Shown piece after piece: positions 17,595-26,257 of a stretch of DNA of 64,000 nt. Each line of letters begins with the position of its first letter. The stretch's first letter is position 1. Made by a program: the position numbers and the translations under genes. The notes under the pieces are model-generated. The model saw only the letters and a program-made list of their open reading frames with translations. It had not been told where the DNA came from and made no database searches. The DNA comes from Chryseobacterium sp. Leaf180. GTDB taxonomy: Bacteria > Bacteroidota > Bacteroidia > Flavobacteriales > Weeksellaceae. Location: positions 124,001 to 188,000 of the forward strand of contig NZ_LMPJ01000008.1 of the NCBI RefSeq assembly GCF_001424585.1, in the 5' to 3' direction.

Positions 17595-18818
17595 TTAAAT
17601 TTTATTTCCGTCAACATACACCTTAGCTGCCGACAAACTTCCCTGATGATATAGTATATTCTGAAAATTATCAGTTTTAAAACTCACAAAATCAGCTTTA
17701 GCACCTTTTTCAATTCTTCCTCGATCATCAATACCTAGCGCATGAGCCGCTCTGAAAGTGATTGCTGCCAAAACTTCTGCGGTAGTCAGTTTTTCAAAAG
17801 TTGCCAGAATGGAAGCCTGTGTGATCAGATTTCCCATAGGCGCCGATCCCGGATTCCAATCACTTGCTATAGCCAAAATTGCGCCAGCATCCAGAAGTTT
17901 TCTTGCAGGCGTAAATTTTTCGCCAAGTCCTAAACTTGCTCCGGGAAGTGCAACGGCAACAGTACCTGATTCTGCAAGAAATTTAATATCATCCTCAATG
18001 GTTGCCTCCAAATGATCTGCCGACTTGGCTCCAACTTCCACAGCAATTCTCGAACTGCCTGCTGTAAACTGATCTGCGTGAACTGTAATTTCAAAACCGA
18101 GTTCTTTCGTTTTTAATAAAAATGCTTTGCTCTCTTGCGGCTGAAAAGCAGATTTTTCGATAAAAATGTCTATCCTTTTGGCTAAGTTTTCGTTCTTTAC
18201 TTTAGGAAGAATTTCATCAACGATAAAATTAAGATAATCTTCACTACTTCCCTCAAAATCGCGCGGTTTCAAATGTGCCGAAAGACATGTGGGAACCAAA
18301 GTAGCCGGTGTAGTTTTCTGCGCTTCTTTTATTACACGGAGCATTTTAATTTCGTTCTCTACATCCAAACCGTAACCGCTTTTGATCTCGATGGTTGTGA
18401 TGCCTAAATATGTGAGCTTTTTTATTCTTTCATGTAAAGTTTCAAGCAAATATTCAAAAGAGGCTTCACGTGTATGAATTACTGAACTCCAGATTCCGCC
18501 GCCGCTTTCAGCTATTTCGAGATAGGTTTTTCCTGCATTGCGCATCGCAAAATCATTGGCGCGGTTTCCGCCAAAGCAAATGTGTGTATGACAATCTGTA
18601 AACGCAGGCAAAAGCACGTGATCTTCTTCAACCTTTTCGAAATCAGCGTCGGGAAATTTATTTTTTAAAAAAGAAAAATTTCCTGTTTCTGAAATTTTTC
18701 CGTTATCAACCAAAACGCCTCCATCAACAATGATTTCGAGTTGCTCATCATTCAGTTTTCCGCGCAAAGGAAGATTGGCGAGCGTAATAATTTGCTTAAA
18801 AGGACCGATCAATTTCAT
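17595..18818 (-). CDS. hutI: imidazolonepropionase
   Basis: The 407-residue amidohydrolase-superfamily enzyme binds metal through DCHTHICFGG and TVHADQF and carries the family signature EIKSGYGLD. The last metal Asp lies in AIASDWNPGS. It opens the imidazolone ring to give N-formimidoyl-glutamate, the substrate of HutG encoded immediately downstream. The length matches the family (about 405-415). Confidence 0.94.
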   Translation of the reverse strand: MKLIGPFKQIITLANLPLRGKLNDEQLEIIVDGGVLVDNGKISETGNFSFLKNKFPDADFEKVEEDHVLLPAFTDCHTHICFGGNRANDFAMRNAGKTYLEIAESGGGIWSSVIHTREASFEYLLETLHERIKKLTYLGITTIEIKSGYGLDVENEIKMLRVIKEAQKTTPATLVPTCLSAHLKPRDFEGSSEDYLNFIVDEILPKVKNENLAKRIDIFIEKSAFQPQESKAFLLKTKELGFEITVHADQFTAGSSRIAVEVGAKSADHLEATIEDDIKFLAESGTVAVALPGASLGLGEKFTPARKLLDAGAILAIASDWNPGSAPMGNLITQASILATFEKLTTAEVLAAITFRAAHALGIDDRGRIEKGAKADFVSFKTDNFQNILYHQGSLSAAKVYVDGNKI

Positions 18819-18863
18819 ACAGGCTAAAATACAAATACAATTTCAGACTTTGTCTAAAATTCC

Positions 18864-18871
18864 TATCTTTG
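18864..18871 (+). promoter_or_regulatory. probable -7 promoter element of ruvB
   Basis: TATCTTTG matches TAnnTTTG and lies 19 nt before the ruvB start in the short divergent gap with hutI. Confidence 0.5.
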
Positions 18872-18890
18872 AGGTAAACCAAAACAATTA

Positions 18891-19913
18891 ATGCCCGATT
18901 TTTTACATCCTGATAAAGAAAATTTTTCTGACGATGAGCTGAACCAGGAAGAAAAAATCCGTCCGCAGAGTTTCAGAGATTTTGCAGGTCAGCAGAAAAC
19001 ATTAGACAATCTGGAGGTATTTGTAGCTGCTGCAAAAAACCGTGGTGGCGCTTTGGATCATGTCCTGCTGCACGGTCCGCCGGGTTTGGGGAAAACTACT
19101 TTGTCACATATCATTGCAAATGAGTTGGGTGTGAGCTGCAAAATAACTTCGGGACCGGTTTTGGATAAACCCGGAAGTCTTGCCGGTTTGCTCACCAATC
19201 TGGAAGAAAATGACGTTCTATTTATTGATGAAATTCACCGTTTATCGCCGATTGTAGAAGAATATCTTTATTCTGCAATGGAAGATTATAAGATTGACAT
19301 TATGCTTGAAACCGGGCCCAATGCTCGAAGCGTCCAAATCAATTTAAATCCTTTCACACTTATCGGCGCAACGACCCGAAGCGGAATGCTGACTAAACCT
19401 ATGTTGGCAAGATTCGGAATTCAAAGCCGTTTAGAATATTATTCAATTGAGTTGCTTTCTACAATTATCATAAGAAGTGCACGCGTTTTAGGTGTGAAAA
19501 TTTACGAAGATGCTGCGATAGAGATTGCTCGCAGAAGTCGTGGAACACCCAGAATCGCCAATGCGCTCTTACGCCGCGTGCGAGATTTTGCTGAAATTAA
19601 AGGAAATGGCGAAATTGAAATTGAGATTACGAAATATGCACTTAATTCTTTAAACGTCGATGAATTTGGTCTTGATGAAATGGATAATAAAATCATGCGT
19701 ACGATGATTGAGAATTTCCGTGGAAAGCCTGTGGGAATATCTGCTCTGGCAACATCCATCGCCGAAAATCCTGAAACTTTAGAGGAAGTGTACGAACCTT
19801 TTCTTATTCAGGAGGGTTTTATTATCAGAACGCCTCGCGGACGTGAAGTTACCGAAAAAGCGTACCGACATCTGAATATTGCCAGACCGAAAAATTTGGG
19901 AGAATTATTTTAA
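18891..19913 (+). CDS. ruvB: Holliday junction branch migration helicase RuvB
   Basis: The 340-residue AAA+ protein has Walker [11 protein letters not shown], Walker [11 protein letters not shown], sensor 1 [11 protein letters not shown] and the arginine-finger region [11 protein letters not shown]. The C-terminal winged-helix domain (about 265-340) includes GRPVGISA-like [11 protein letters not shown] and TPRGREVT. It forms hexameric rings that drive branch migration together with RuvA, which is not in this window. The MBL-fold gene starts 19 nt downstream. Confidence 0.97.
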   Translation: MPDFLHPDKENFSDDELNQEEKIRPQSFRDFAGQQKTLDNLEVFVAAAKNRGGALDHVLLHGPPGLGKTTLSHIIANELGVSCKITSGPVLDKPGSLAGLLTNLEENDVLFIDEIHRLSPIVEEYLYSAMEDYKIDIMLETGPNARSVQINLNPFTLIGATTRSGMLTKPMLARFGIQSRLEYYSIELLSTIIIRSARVLGVKIYEDAAIEIARRSRGTPRIANALLRRVRDFAEIKGNGEIEIEITKYALNSLNVDEFGLDEMDNKIMRTMIENFRGKPVGISALATSIAENPETLEEVYEPFLIQEGFIIRTPRGREVTEKAYRHLNIARPKNLGELF

Positions 19914-19932
19914 ACTAAAATTATACATTACG

Positions 19933-20799
19933 ATGAAACTATATCCGATACAGTGCGGGAAATTTAAACTAGACGGCGGCGCTATGTTTGGTGTCGTCCC
20001 AAAAACTCTTTGGGAAAAAACCAATCCGGCAGACGAAAAAAATCTCATCGAACTGGGAACACGCTCACTTTTGGTAGAAGACGGTAAAAAACTGATTCTG
20101 ATCGACTGCGGGCTTGGAGACAAGCAGGACGAGAAATTCTTTGGTCACTACTCGCTTTTCGGCGATGACAATCTTGAAAAAAACTTAAAAAAATATGGCT
20201 TCGTAAAAGAAGATATTACCGATGTATTTTTTACGCACCTTCATTTTGATCACTGCGGTGGCGCAATCGAATGCAATGACGGAAAATATGGATACCGACC
20301 GGCTTTTAAAAATGCAAATTTCTGGACGAACGAAAATCACTGGGAATGGGCAACGATGCCAAACGCGAGAGAGAAAGCAAGTTTTTTAAAGGAAAATATT
20401 CTGCCGATTCAAGAAAGCGGACAACTTAACTTTTTACCATTACCGTCAACCGGAAATTACGGTTTCGTGCCGGATTTGAAAATGGATGTGATTTTTGTGG
20501 ACGGGCATACCGAAAAGCAAATGCTTCCTGTAATTCAATACCAGGAAAAGACGATTGTTTTTGCAGCCGATTTAATTCCTACAACCGGACATATTCCACA
20601 GGTTTATGTGATGGGTTATGACACAAGACCTTTACTTACCGTGGAAGAAAAAGCTAAATTTTTGAAACAATGCATCGATAATGAATATCTTTTGTTTTTC
20701 GAGCACGATGCGCATCATGAATTAGCAAGTCTGAAAATGACTGAAAAAGGAGTTCGTCTGGATCAGACTTTTAGTTTTAATGAAGTTTTTGGATATTAA
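19933..20799 (+). CDS. MBL-fold metallo-hydrolase
   Basis: With the start at 19933 (MKLYPIQCGKF) the protein has 288 residues; an in-frame Met at 19879 lies inside ruvB and is rejected. The metallo-beta-lactamase motif THLHFDHCGG and later metal ligands (VDGHTEKQM, FAADLIPTTGH, FFEHDAHH) are complete, so a hydrolase with a binuclear metal site is expected. No signal peptide is present, so it is cytoplasmic. The substrate cannot be told; the subfamily resembles AHL-lactonase-like MBL proteins. It sits between ruvB and coaE, probably in one transcript. Confidence 0.88.
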   Translation: MKLYPIQCGKFKLDGGAMFGVVPKTLWEKTNPADEKNLIELGTRSLLVEDGKKLILIDCGLGDKQDEKFFGHYSLFGDDNLEKNLKKYGFVKEDITDVFFTHLHFDHCGGAIECNDGKYGYRPAFKNANFWTNENHWEWATMPNAREKASFLKENILPIQESGQLNFLPLPSTGNYGFVPDLKMDVIFVDGHTEKQMLPVIQYQEKTIVFAADLIPTTGHIPQVYVMGYDTRPLLTVEEKAKFLKQCIDNEYLLFFEHDAHHELASLKMTEKGVRLDQTFSFNEVFGY

Positions 20800-20800
20800 A

Positions 20801-21430
20801 ATGGAAGAACTGCAAAGCGAAGTCGCAAACAGCGATCCCGATTCGAAACCGAAAATCATCGGTCTTACTGGCGGAATTGGTTCAGGGAAAACTACGGTCG
20901 CTCATTTCATTGAGGAATGTGGATTTCCGGTTTATTATTCTGATCAGCGAGCGAAAGATATCGTAAACGAAAATGGTTTTCTAAAGCAGAAAATAAAAGT
21001 GCTTTTGAGCGATGAAGCGTATGATGAGAACGGGATGTACAACAGAAAATATGTAGGCCAACTTGTTTTTAATAATGAAGCTCTTTTAGCTGAACTCAAT
21101 TCGATCATTCATCCTGCTGTGCGCGAAGATTTTGAAGCTTGGGTTCGTGATCAAAAGAAATATTTGATTTTTAAAGAAACCGCTCTGCTTTTTGAACTGA
21201 ATCTGCATCTTGACTGCTATAAATCTCTATTGGTGACGGCCGAAGACAACATCCGAATCAAACGCGTGATGGACCGAGATAATAAGACCTATCGAGAGGT
21301 GGAAACTGTAATGCACAATCAAATGCCAGAACGTGAAAAGATCAAGCTTGCAGACTGTATAATTTACAACAATACGAACCTTGATGATCTGAAAGAACAA
21401 ACTGAAAAGATCATTTTTGATATAGAATAA
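20801..21430 (+). CDS. coaE: dephospho-CoA kinase
   Basis: The start at 20801 (MEELQSEVAN), 1 nt after the preceding stop, gives 209 residues; the Met at 20780 overlaps the upstream gene. The P-loop GLTGGIGSGKTT, YYSDQRAKDIV and IIHPAVREDFEAW are typical of CoaE, which phosphorylates dephospho-CoA in the last step of coenzyme A synthesis. The first 20 residues form an unusual short hydrophilic extension before the P-loop, so a later start cannot be excluded. Confidence 0.93.
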   Translation: MEELQSEVANSDPDSKPKIIGLTGGIGSGKTTVAHFIEECGFPVYYSDQRAKDIVNENGFLKQKIKVLLSDEAYDENGMYNRKYVGQLVFNNEALLAELNSIIHPAVREDFEAWVRDQKKYLIFKETALLFELNLHLDCYKSLLVTAEDNIRIKRVMDRDNKTYREVETVMHNQMPEREKIKLADCIIYNNTNLDDLKEQTEKIIFDIE

Positions 21431-21463
21431 AAAATAACCGCTGAATTTCTCAGCGGTTATTTT
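21431..21463 (+). terminator. terminator after coaE
   Basis: A 14-bp stem (AAAATAACCGCTGA and its complement) with a 5-nt loop and T-run follows the coaE stop immediately. Confidence 0.85.
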
Positions 21464-21476
21464 TTGCTTTAAAAAC

Positions 21477-21506
21477 AAATAAGCTCTCATTTCTGAGAGC
21501 TTATTT
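21477..21506. terminator. second terminator, shared with the T9SS repeat protein
   Basis: A perfect 13-bp stem (AAATAAGCTCTCA and its complement) has a TTTC loop. It lies just after the end of the minus-strand gene and has A/T runs on both sides, so it works in tandem with the coaE terminator and for the opposite strand. Confidence 0.78.
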
Positions 21507-21524
21507 TATCTTGGTGGCAAAGAA

Positions 21525-24500
21525 TTATTCTTTTATGAATTTCTTCTGAGCCGTACCTTTCACATCTTCAATATCAATAACGTACATACCGTTTACCAAA
21601 CCGCTTACGTCTACTTTGTTGTTCAAGATCAAACCAGATTTTAATAATTGGCCAGATGAACTGTAGATTTTGTAGTTGGCTTTAACACTGATATTTCTTA
21701 CATTAAGAACTGATTTTACAGGATTTGGATAAATCATAATATCAGTTTGATTCAATGAATTTATTTCAGGAAGTTTAGAGATTCTTACACTGTAATCTTC
21801 AACCTCGCCATTGGCAAAATTTGTACAGTTAACAGGCACTCCGCCTTTCTGCAATACCACTCTCATCACAACATATTTGATACTTGACATGCTAATGTAT
21901 GCATCAGTAGGTACGGTGAATGTTGCAGTAGATGTAGCATTTGAGTTTGGCCCTTCTGCTAAAATTCTTTCGTTGATATCAAAATATCCGTTTCTGTTAA
22001 AGTCGATCCAAACTGCGATACCAGAGGCAGCACTTTGAGTACGGTCAATTGTAATCTTATTATTTGATGAACCTTGAACGAGCTCAATCACTTTCAAAGG
22101 ATTACCAGTATAATTAGTATAGTTTGAAGCAGCTGACGGATTATCCATTACTGGTTTTCCATTTGGTGCAACATTTACTTTGCTGATAAAATCTGCAGCT
22201 GAAGCCGCACCAGACATCGCACAATATGTAACTGTAGGTGTCGTGAAGAAGTACAGTGGAGTAAAGGTTCCAGGTGTACCGCTACAGATATTTGCTACAC
22301 GCATCTCATAATTGGTAAGTTCCAAGAGATTAGTCAGCGTGTAATTATTGATAGGTGTTACAACATCTGTCCAGCTCGGAATTCCTACTTTTCTGTATTG
22401 CAATAAATAAGTTGCGCCAGGGAATGCATCCCAAGTAACCTCAGCAGTAGTCGGATTAAGCTGAGTAATCGTCAACCCAGGAGGAGCAATCTGACAAAGT
22501 CTTACCGTCGTAAATACCACAGGATTCGACCAAGGATTTGGCGTAATTTCGCCGATACATTGGTTGGCTACCTGTACTTCATAATTCACAAACGAATTTA
22601 AACCTGTTATTGTATATGAATTTAAAGGTGGCTGCGGCAATATAGGGGCTGTAACTGTTATCCATCCTGTTGGACCAGAACCAACAACTCTGTATCTTAA
22701 AATATAATTTGCATTAGCAGCAATCGGATTCCATGTCACTACAGCAGAATTAGAAGTGACTGCCGAAATTGTTACATTCGGAGGTGTAGGATCACATCTT
22801 GTAGTGAATGTTGTAATTGCATTGAACGTACCTGGCGTACCGGCACAGACTGCCGCAATCTGAACCTGATAAGTAGTTGCGGGCGTAAGACCTGATAATG
22901 TTAATGGTGGATTTCCTCCAATTGAAGAAGCATTAATACTAACCCAGGTTGTGCTGCCTAGAGGTCTGTACTGTACAATATAATTGAAATTATTTGTTGC
23001 AGGAACCCAGTTTACAATCGCTGAATTTTGTGTAATAGCTGTAAAGGTCGCTGGACCTGGAGGCGTAACCGAACATGGTCTTAATTTCACATAATAATCT
23101 TCAACCTCACCGATTGCGGGATTCGTACACATTACCGGAGCATTATTACGATTTAAGATGACTCTCATAGTCGTATTAAGTGGTCCTGTATAAACTCCTG
23201 TAGTCGGAACAGTAAATGTCGCGGTAACTGGAGTAATTGTACTGGCAGCAGAATTTAATATTCTTTCTGATGTTGCAAAAACACCGTCTCTGTTGTAATC
23301 AATATATACATCAACAGCATCACTGAAGTTAGAGCCAGACCAACTTTTGCTTACAGAAATTTGATTTCCAGCAGAACCTACTTCAAGATTGATAACTGGT
23401 GTGGTGTACAGAATGTAATTTGTCTGTACACTCGTGTTATTCACAATTGGGAAACCTGTCGGAGTTACCTTTACATTTGATATAAAGTCTGTTGAGGCGC
23501 CACCTACCATCGGACAATACGTCAAAGGTGGTGTAGTAAAGTTTATTGAACCGCTAAAATTACCAACAGTACCGTTACAGATCGTTAAAACCTGAGCTTC
23601 GTAGTTTGAAGATTCTGTAAGACCAGTAATGGTGTAGAAACTCTGTCCTGCAGTAACAGGTGCATAACCTAGAGGTTGCTGCTGCCAAAGTGTCTGTCCG
23701 ATTTGTCTCCAACGAACTCTATACGTAGCACCTGATGCCGGTAGCCAAGATACATACGCTGTTGTAGCAGTAAGATTGGTTACCGTAATATTGCTCGGTG
23801 GCGCAGTAGTACAAGGCAGAAGATCAATTAATCTTACCGAATAGTCTTCAACTTCACCCCAAGTGAAAGTTCCGCACGCGTTTGGTGTACCACCTTCCTG
23901 CATGATTACTCTCATTCTTACATAAAGGTTTCCTGCATAAGCTCCTTGAGCAACAGTTGGTACTGTGAAAGTATTATTCACATTTACCGTCGTATTTGAC
24001 GGTGAATCCAACACTAATTCTGAAGTTTCAAAGATACCATTTCGATTGTAGTCAATCCAGGCTCTCGTACCGGCAGCATAAGCAAAATTTGGCCATACTT
24101 TCGTTGCAGCTATTGTGTTTCCGGCATTTCCTCTTATCAAAGTGATAAGACGTGTTGGATCTGTGGTGTAGTCTGAGTAAAATGGCGGTGGCGTTGTAGA
24201 ATTACTCACCATAGGTGCGTAACCGTTTGGTGTCACCGTCACATTAGAAAGATATTCATAAACCGTCGTACTTGTAGGATTCGCAGCACAGTATGCTAGC
24301 GATGGGGTAGTAAAGTTTACACTCGCAGACCATGCGCTGGTTATACTTCCACATATTGTTGCTACCTGTACTTCATATGTTGTAGATTCTAATAATGCTA
24401 AAATTTGATATACGTTTGCTGGTGGACCTGTAACTGTGACAGTTGTCCATGCTCCTGTACCCGTTCTGTATCTGATAATATAAGTAGCTCCAGAAGCTGG

Positions 24501-25952
24501 TGCCCAAGTGGCAGTGGCAGACACCGAAGTAATATTAGAAATTGATAAACCAGAAGGTGGTGTTGCTGTACATGCAGGCTGATCTTGTAGTTTGACAGCA
24601 TAATCCTCAACTTCACCATAAGTGAAACCTCCACAAGGTACTGGACTTCCATATTCCTGTGCGATCACTCGCATTCTGAGAGTGTTTGTTCCTGCATATG
24701 CACCAGCTGGCACAGAGAAAGTCGCTGTTGCTGTTGCATTAATATTCGAAGGATCATCAAGAACCATTTCTGAAGTTTCAAAAACTCCGTTTCTGTTAAA
24801 GTCAATCCAAACTCTTACGCCTGTATCATATGAAAATCCACTTGGCCAGGTTTTATTAACTGTAACACTGTTTCCGGCTGAGTTACGATAAAATGTCACC
24901 AATCGTGTAGGATCAGTTGTATAATCAGAATAGAATGGCGGTGGCGTAGTAGAATTACTAACCATCTGCGGGAAGCCCGGAGAAACCACAGTCACTTTTG
25001 AAACATATACATCCACAAAAGTACTTGTCGGACTTGCCGTACAGTAAGATATCGCTGTAGTAGTGAATGGAAGAGCTGTGGAATAAGCCCCTTGTGTTCC
25101 TCCACAAACTGTGGCAATTTCTACTTCATATTGTGTCAATTCTGTTAATCCTGGTATCGTGTAAGAATTTGAAAGTGGTGCTGTTAAATTCACGGTTGTC
25201 CAAGCACCTCCAGGAATTGCACGGTATCTTAAAACGTATGTAGCACCTGTAGTTGGAGTCCAGCTTACAACAGCTGTTGTACTGGTTACAGCACCCAAAG
25301 TTATCCCTGCAGGTGGCGCAGTGGAACACGGCTGTAAACTCGCACTGGTAAACTGTACTCGCGGAATATCTGCATATCTTGAACCTGCCGTAGGTGGAGA
25401 GGCGGGATCAGGATTAGTAGAATCATTATAATATAAAATACCTCGGTTTGCACCGGCATTATACGTTCCCCAAGATTGAGCTGGAAAATTTGAGTATCCC
25501 GGAGAATTCTCATCTACTGAGATTACAACATTACTTGTCCCATCCCAAATAAATGGCGTAGACAACGGAATAGTCACCCATGTACCGCTTGTCATTGTAG
25601 GTAAAGTACCTGAATAAACCTGCTGTAAACCTGATAGCGGAACCCAGTTGGTGTTTGACGTAAAAGTACCTTGCGTAGTGTTTCCCATATAGACCTTCCA
25701 TTCATTAAAGGAAGTCTGTGGGGTTGCAGCAGCATTTACATAAAACTTGATCGCTGTGATAAAGTTTGCCGTACCTACCGCAGTGGTCATCTCTGCAGAG
25801 GTATAAATCTGTTGAGAATAATTGTAACCGTAATAACTGTAAATAGGGAGATAATCAGACGTCCCAGTCCCGGTTCCAATCTGACCTGTCTGCCCTGAAA
25901 ATCTTGGCACAAAAGCCAGGATAAAGGCGAAAACTAGTAAAATTTTCTTCAT
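21525..25952 (-). CDS. large T9SS-secreted repeat protein with FN3 and GEVEDY domains
   Basis: The 1475-residue protein has a signal peptide ending RFSGQ (about residue 20), then an N-terminal jelly-roll-like domain (about 25-200). Six fibronectin type III domains, each opening with Cys-x(2-3)-PP and containing ATYxxRYR-like strands, alternate with four GEVEDY domains (each with WIDFNRNGxF or WIDYNRNGIF and ending GEVEDYxVxL). Order: FN3-GEVEDY three times, FN3-FN3-FN3, GEVEDY. The last 75 residues are a type A T9SS sorting domain (IYPNPVKSVLNV, then GMYVIDI, then KKFIKE). No catalytic motif is seen; a surface adhesin or binding role is likely. DNA of neighbouring repeats is partly near-identical. 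Confidence 0.93.
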   Translation of the reverse strand: MKKILLVFAFILAFVPRFSGQTGQIGTGTGTSDYLPIYSYYGYNYSQQIYTSAEMTTAVGTANFITAIKFYVNAAATPQTSFNEWKVYMGNTTQGTFTSNTNWVPLSGLQQVYSGTLPTMTSGTWVTIPLSTPFIWDGTSNVVISVDENSPGYSNFPAQSWGTYNAGANRGILYYNDSTNPDPASPPTAGSRYADIPRVQFTSASLQPCSTAPPAGITLGAVTSTTAVVSWTPTTGATYVLRYRAIPGGAWTTVNLTAPLSNSYTIPGLTELTQYEVEIATVCGGTQGAYSTALPFTTTAISYCTASPTSTFVDVYVSKVTVVSPGFPQMVSNSTTPPPFYSDYTTDPTRLVTFYRNSAGNSVTVNKTWPSGFSYDTGVRVWIDFNRNGVFETSEMVLDDPSNINATATATFSVPAGAYAGTNTLRMRVIAQEYGSPVPCGGFTYGEVEDYAVKLQDQPACTATPPSGLSISNITSVSATATWAPASGATYIIRYRTGTGAWTTVTVTGPPANVYQILALLESTTYEVQVATICGSITSAWSASVNFTTPSLAYCAANPTSTTVYEYLSNVTVTPNGYAPMVSNSTTPPPFYSDYTTDPTRLITLIRGNAGNTIAATKVWPNFAYAAGTRAWIDYNRNGIFETSELVLDSPSNTTVNVNNTFTVPTVAQGAYAGNLYVRMRVIMQEGGTPNACGTFTWGEVEDYSVRLIDLLPCTTAPPSNITVTNLTATTAYVSWLPASGATYRVRWRQIGQTLWQQQPLGYAPVTAGQSFYTITGLTESSNYEAQVLTICNGTVGNFSGSINFTTPPLTYCPMVGGASTDFISNVKVTPTGFPIVNNTSVQTNYILYTTPVINLEVGSAGNQISVSKSWSGSNFSDAVDVYIDYNRDGVFATSERILNSAASTITPVTATFTVPTTGVYTGPLNTTMRVILNRNNAPVMCTNPAIGEVEDYYVKLRPCSVTPPGPATFTAITQNSAIVNWVPATNNFNYIVQYRPLGSTTWVSINASSIGGNPPLTLSGLTPATTYQVQIAAVCAGTPGTFNAITTFTTRCDPTPPNVTISAVTSNSAVVTWNPIAANANYILRYRVVGSGPTGWITVTAPILPQPPLNSYTITGLNSFVNYEVQVANQCIGEITPNPWSNPVVFTTVRLCQIAPPGLTITQLNPTTAEVTWDAFPGATYLLQYRKVGIPSWTDVVTPINNYTLTNLLELTNYEMRVANICSGTPGTFTPLYFFTTPTVTYCAMSGAASAADFISKVNVAPNGKPVMDNPSAASNYTNYTGNPLKVIELVQGSSNNKITIDRTQSAASGIAVWIDFNRNGYFDINERILAEGPNSNATSTATFTVPTDAYISMSSIKYVVMRVVLQKGGVPVNCTNFANGEVEDYSVRISKLPEINSLNQTDIMIYPNPVKSVLNVRNISVKANYKIYSSSGQLLKSGLILNNKVDVSGLVNGMYVIDIEDVKGTAQKKFIKE
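24150..24964 (-). repeat. direct repeat of an FN3-GEVEDY unit inside the T9SS repeat protein
   Basis: Segments 24150-24211 and 24904-24964 are nearly the same at DNA level (shared core AATGGCGGTGGCG, then TAGAATTACT) and lie about 754 nt apart, one FN3 plus one GEVEDY domain. The third copy, around 23400, is more diverged. Confidence 0.65.
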
Positions 25953-26257
25953 ATTAAAAATCTTTAAAAAATAAATTTTATTGTATCAACTATTTCAAGG
26001 TTTGAAATATTGTTTTGTAGAAATGCAATGTAAAGATGCCAAAGCTTTATTTGCCGGCTTTTCTCTCATATTGCTAAATAAAATAGTAGAGTGTTTTCTC
26101 ATAAGCACATAGATATAATGTTAATTGTACAAATCTAAACAATTTTCATTATTAATCTATCAGGCAATTTATTTTTTTTATAAATATCTGATAACAGTTA
26201 AAAAAAATCCTCAAGCTTTTGCCTGAGGATTAATGTATAGATTAGAATATCTAATTT
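25953..26257. other. intergenic region between the two T9SS genes
   Basis: About 305 nt, AT-rich. Its right part is the leader of the FN3/GEVEDY gene; its left part holds the terminator of the reprolysin-like protease. No gene, repeat or clear promoter box was found. Confidence 0.4.
26206..26231 (-). terminator. terminator of the reprolysin-like protease gene
   Basis: An 8-bp outer stem (AATCCTCA with TGAGGATT) and a 2-bp inner stem are followed on the minus strand by a T-run (A-run 26201-26207 on the plus strand). Confidence 0.72.

Noticed and set aside
18849..18871. A full -33/-7 promoter for ruvB, and similar TTTG boxes before the DUF3276 gene
   Set aside because: The TTTG boxes are only 11-12 nt from the -7 box, too close for the known Bacteroidota spacing of about 19 nt; only the -7 boxes were kept.
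21525..25952. Spaced DNA repeats considered as a CRISPR or tandem-repeat array
   Set aside because: Spacing is about 750 nt, the repeats are in frame, and they correspond to FN3 and GEVEDY protein domains.
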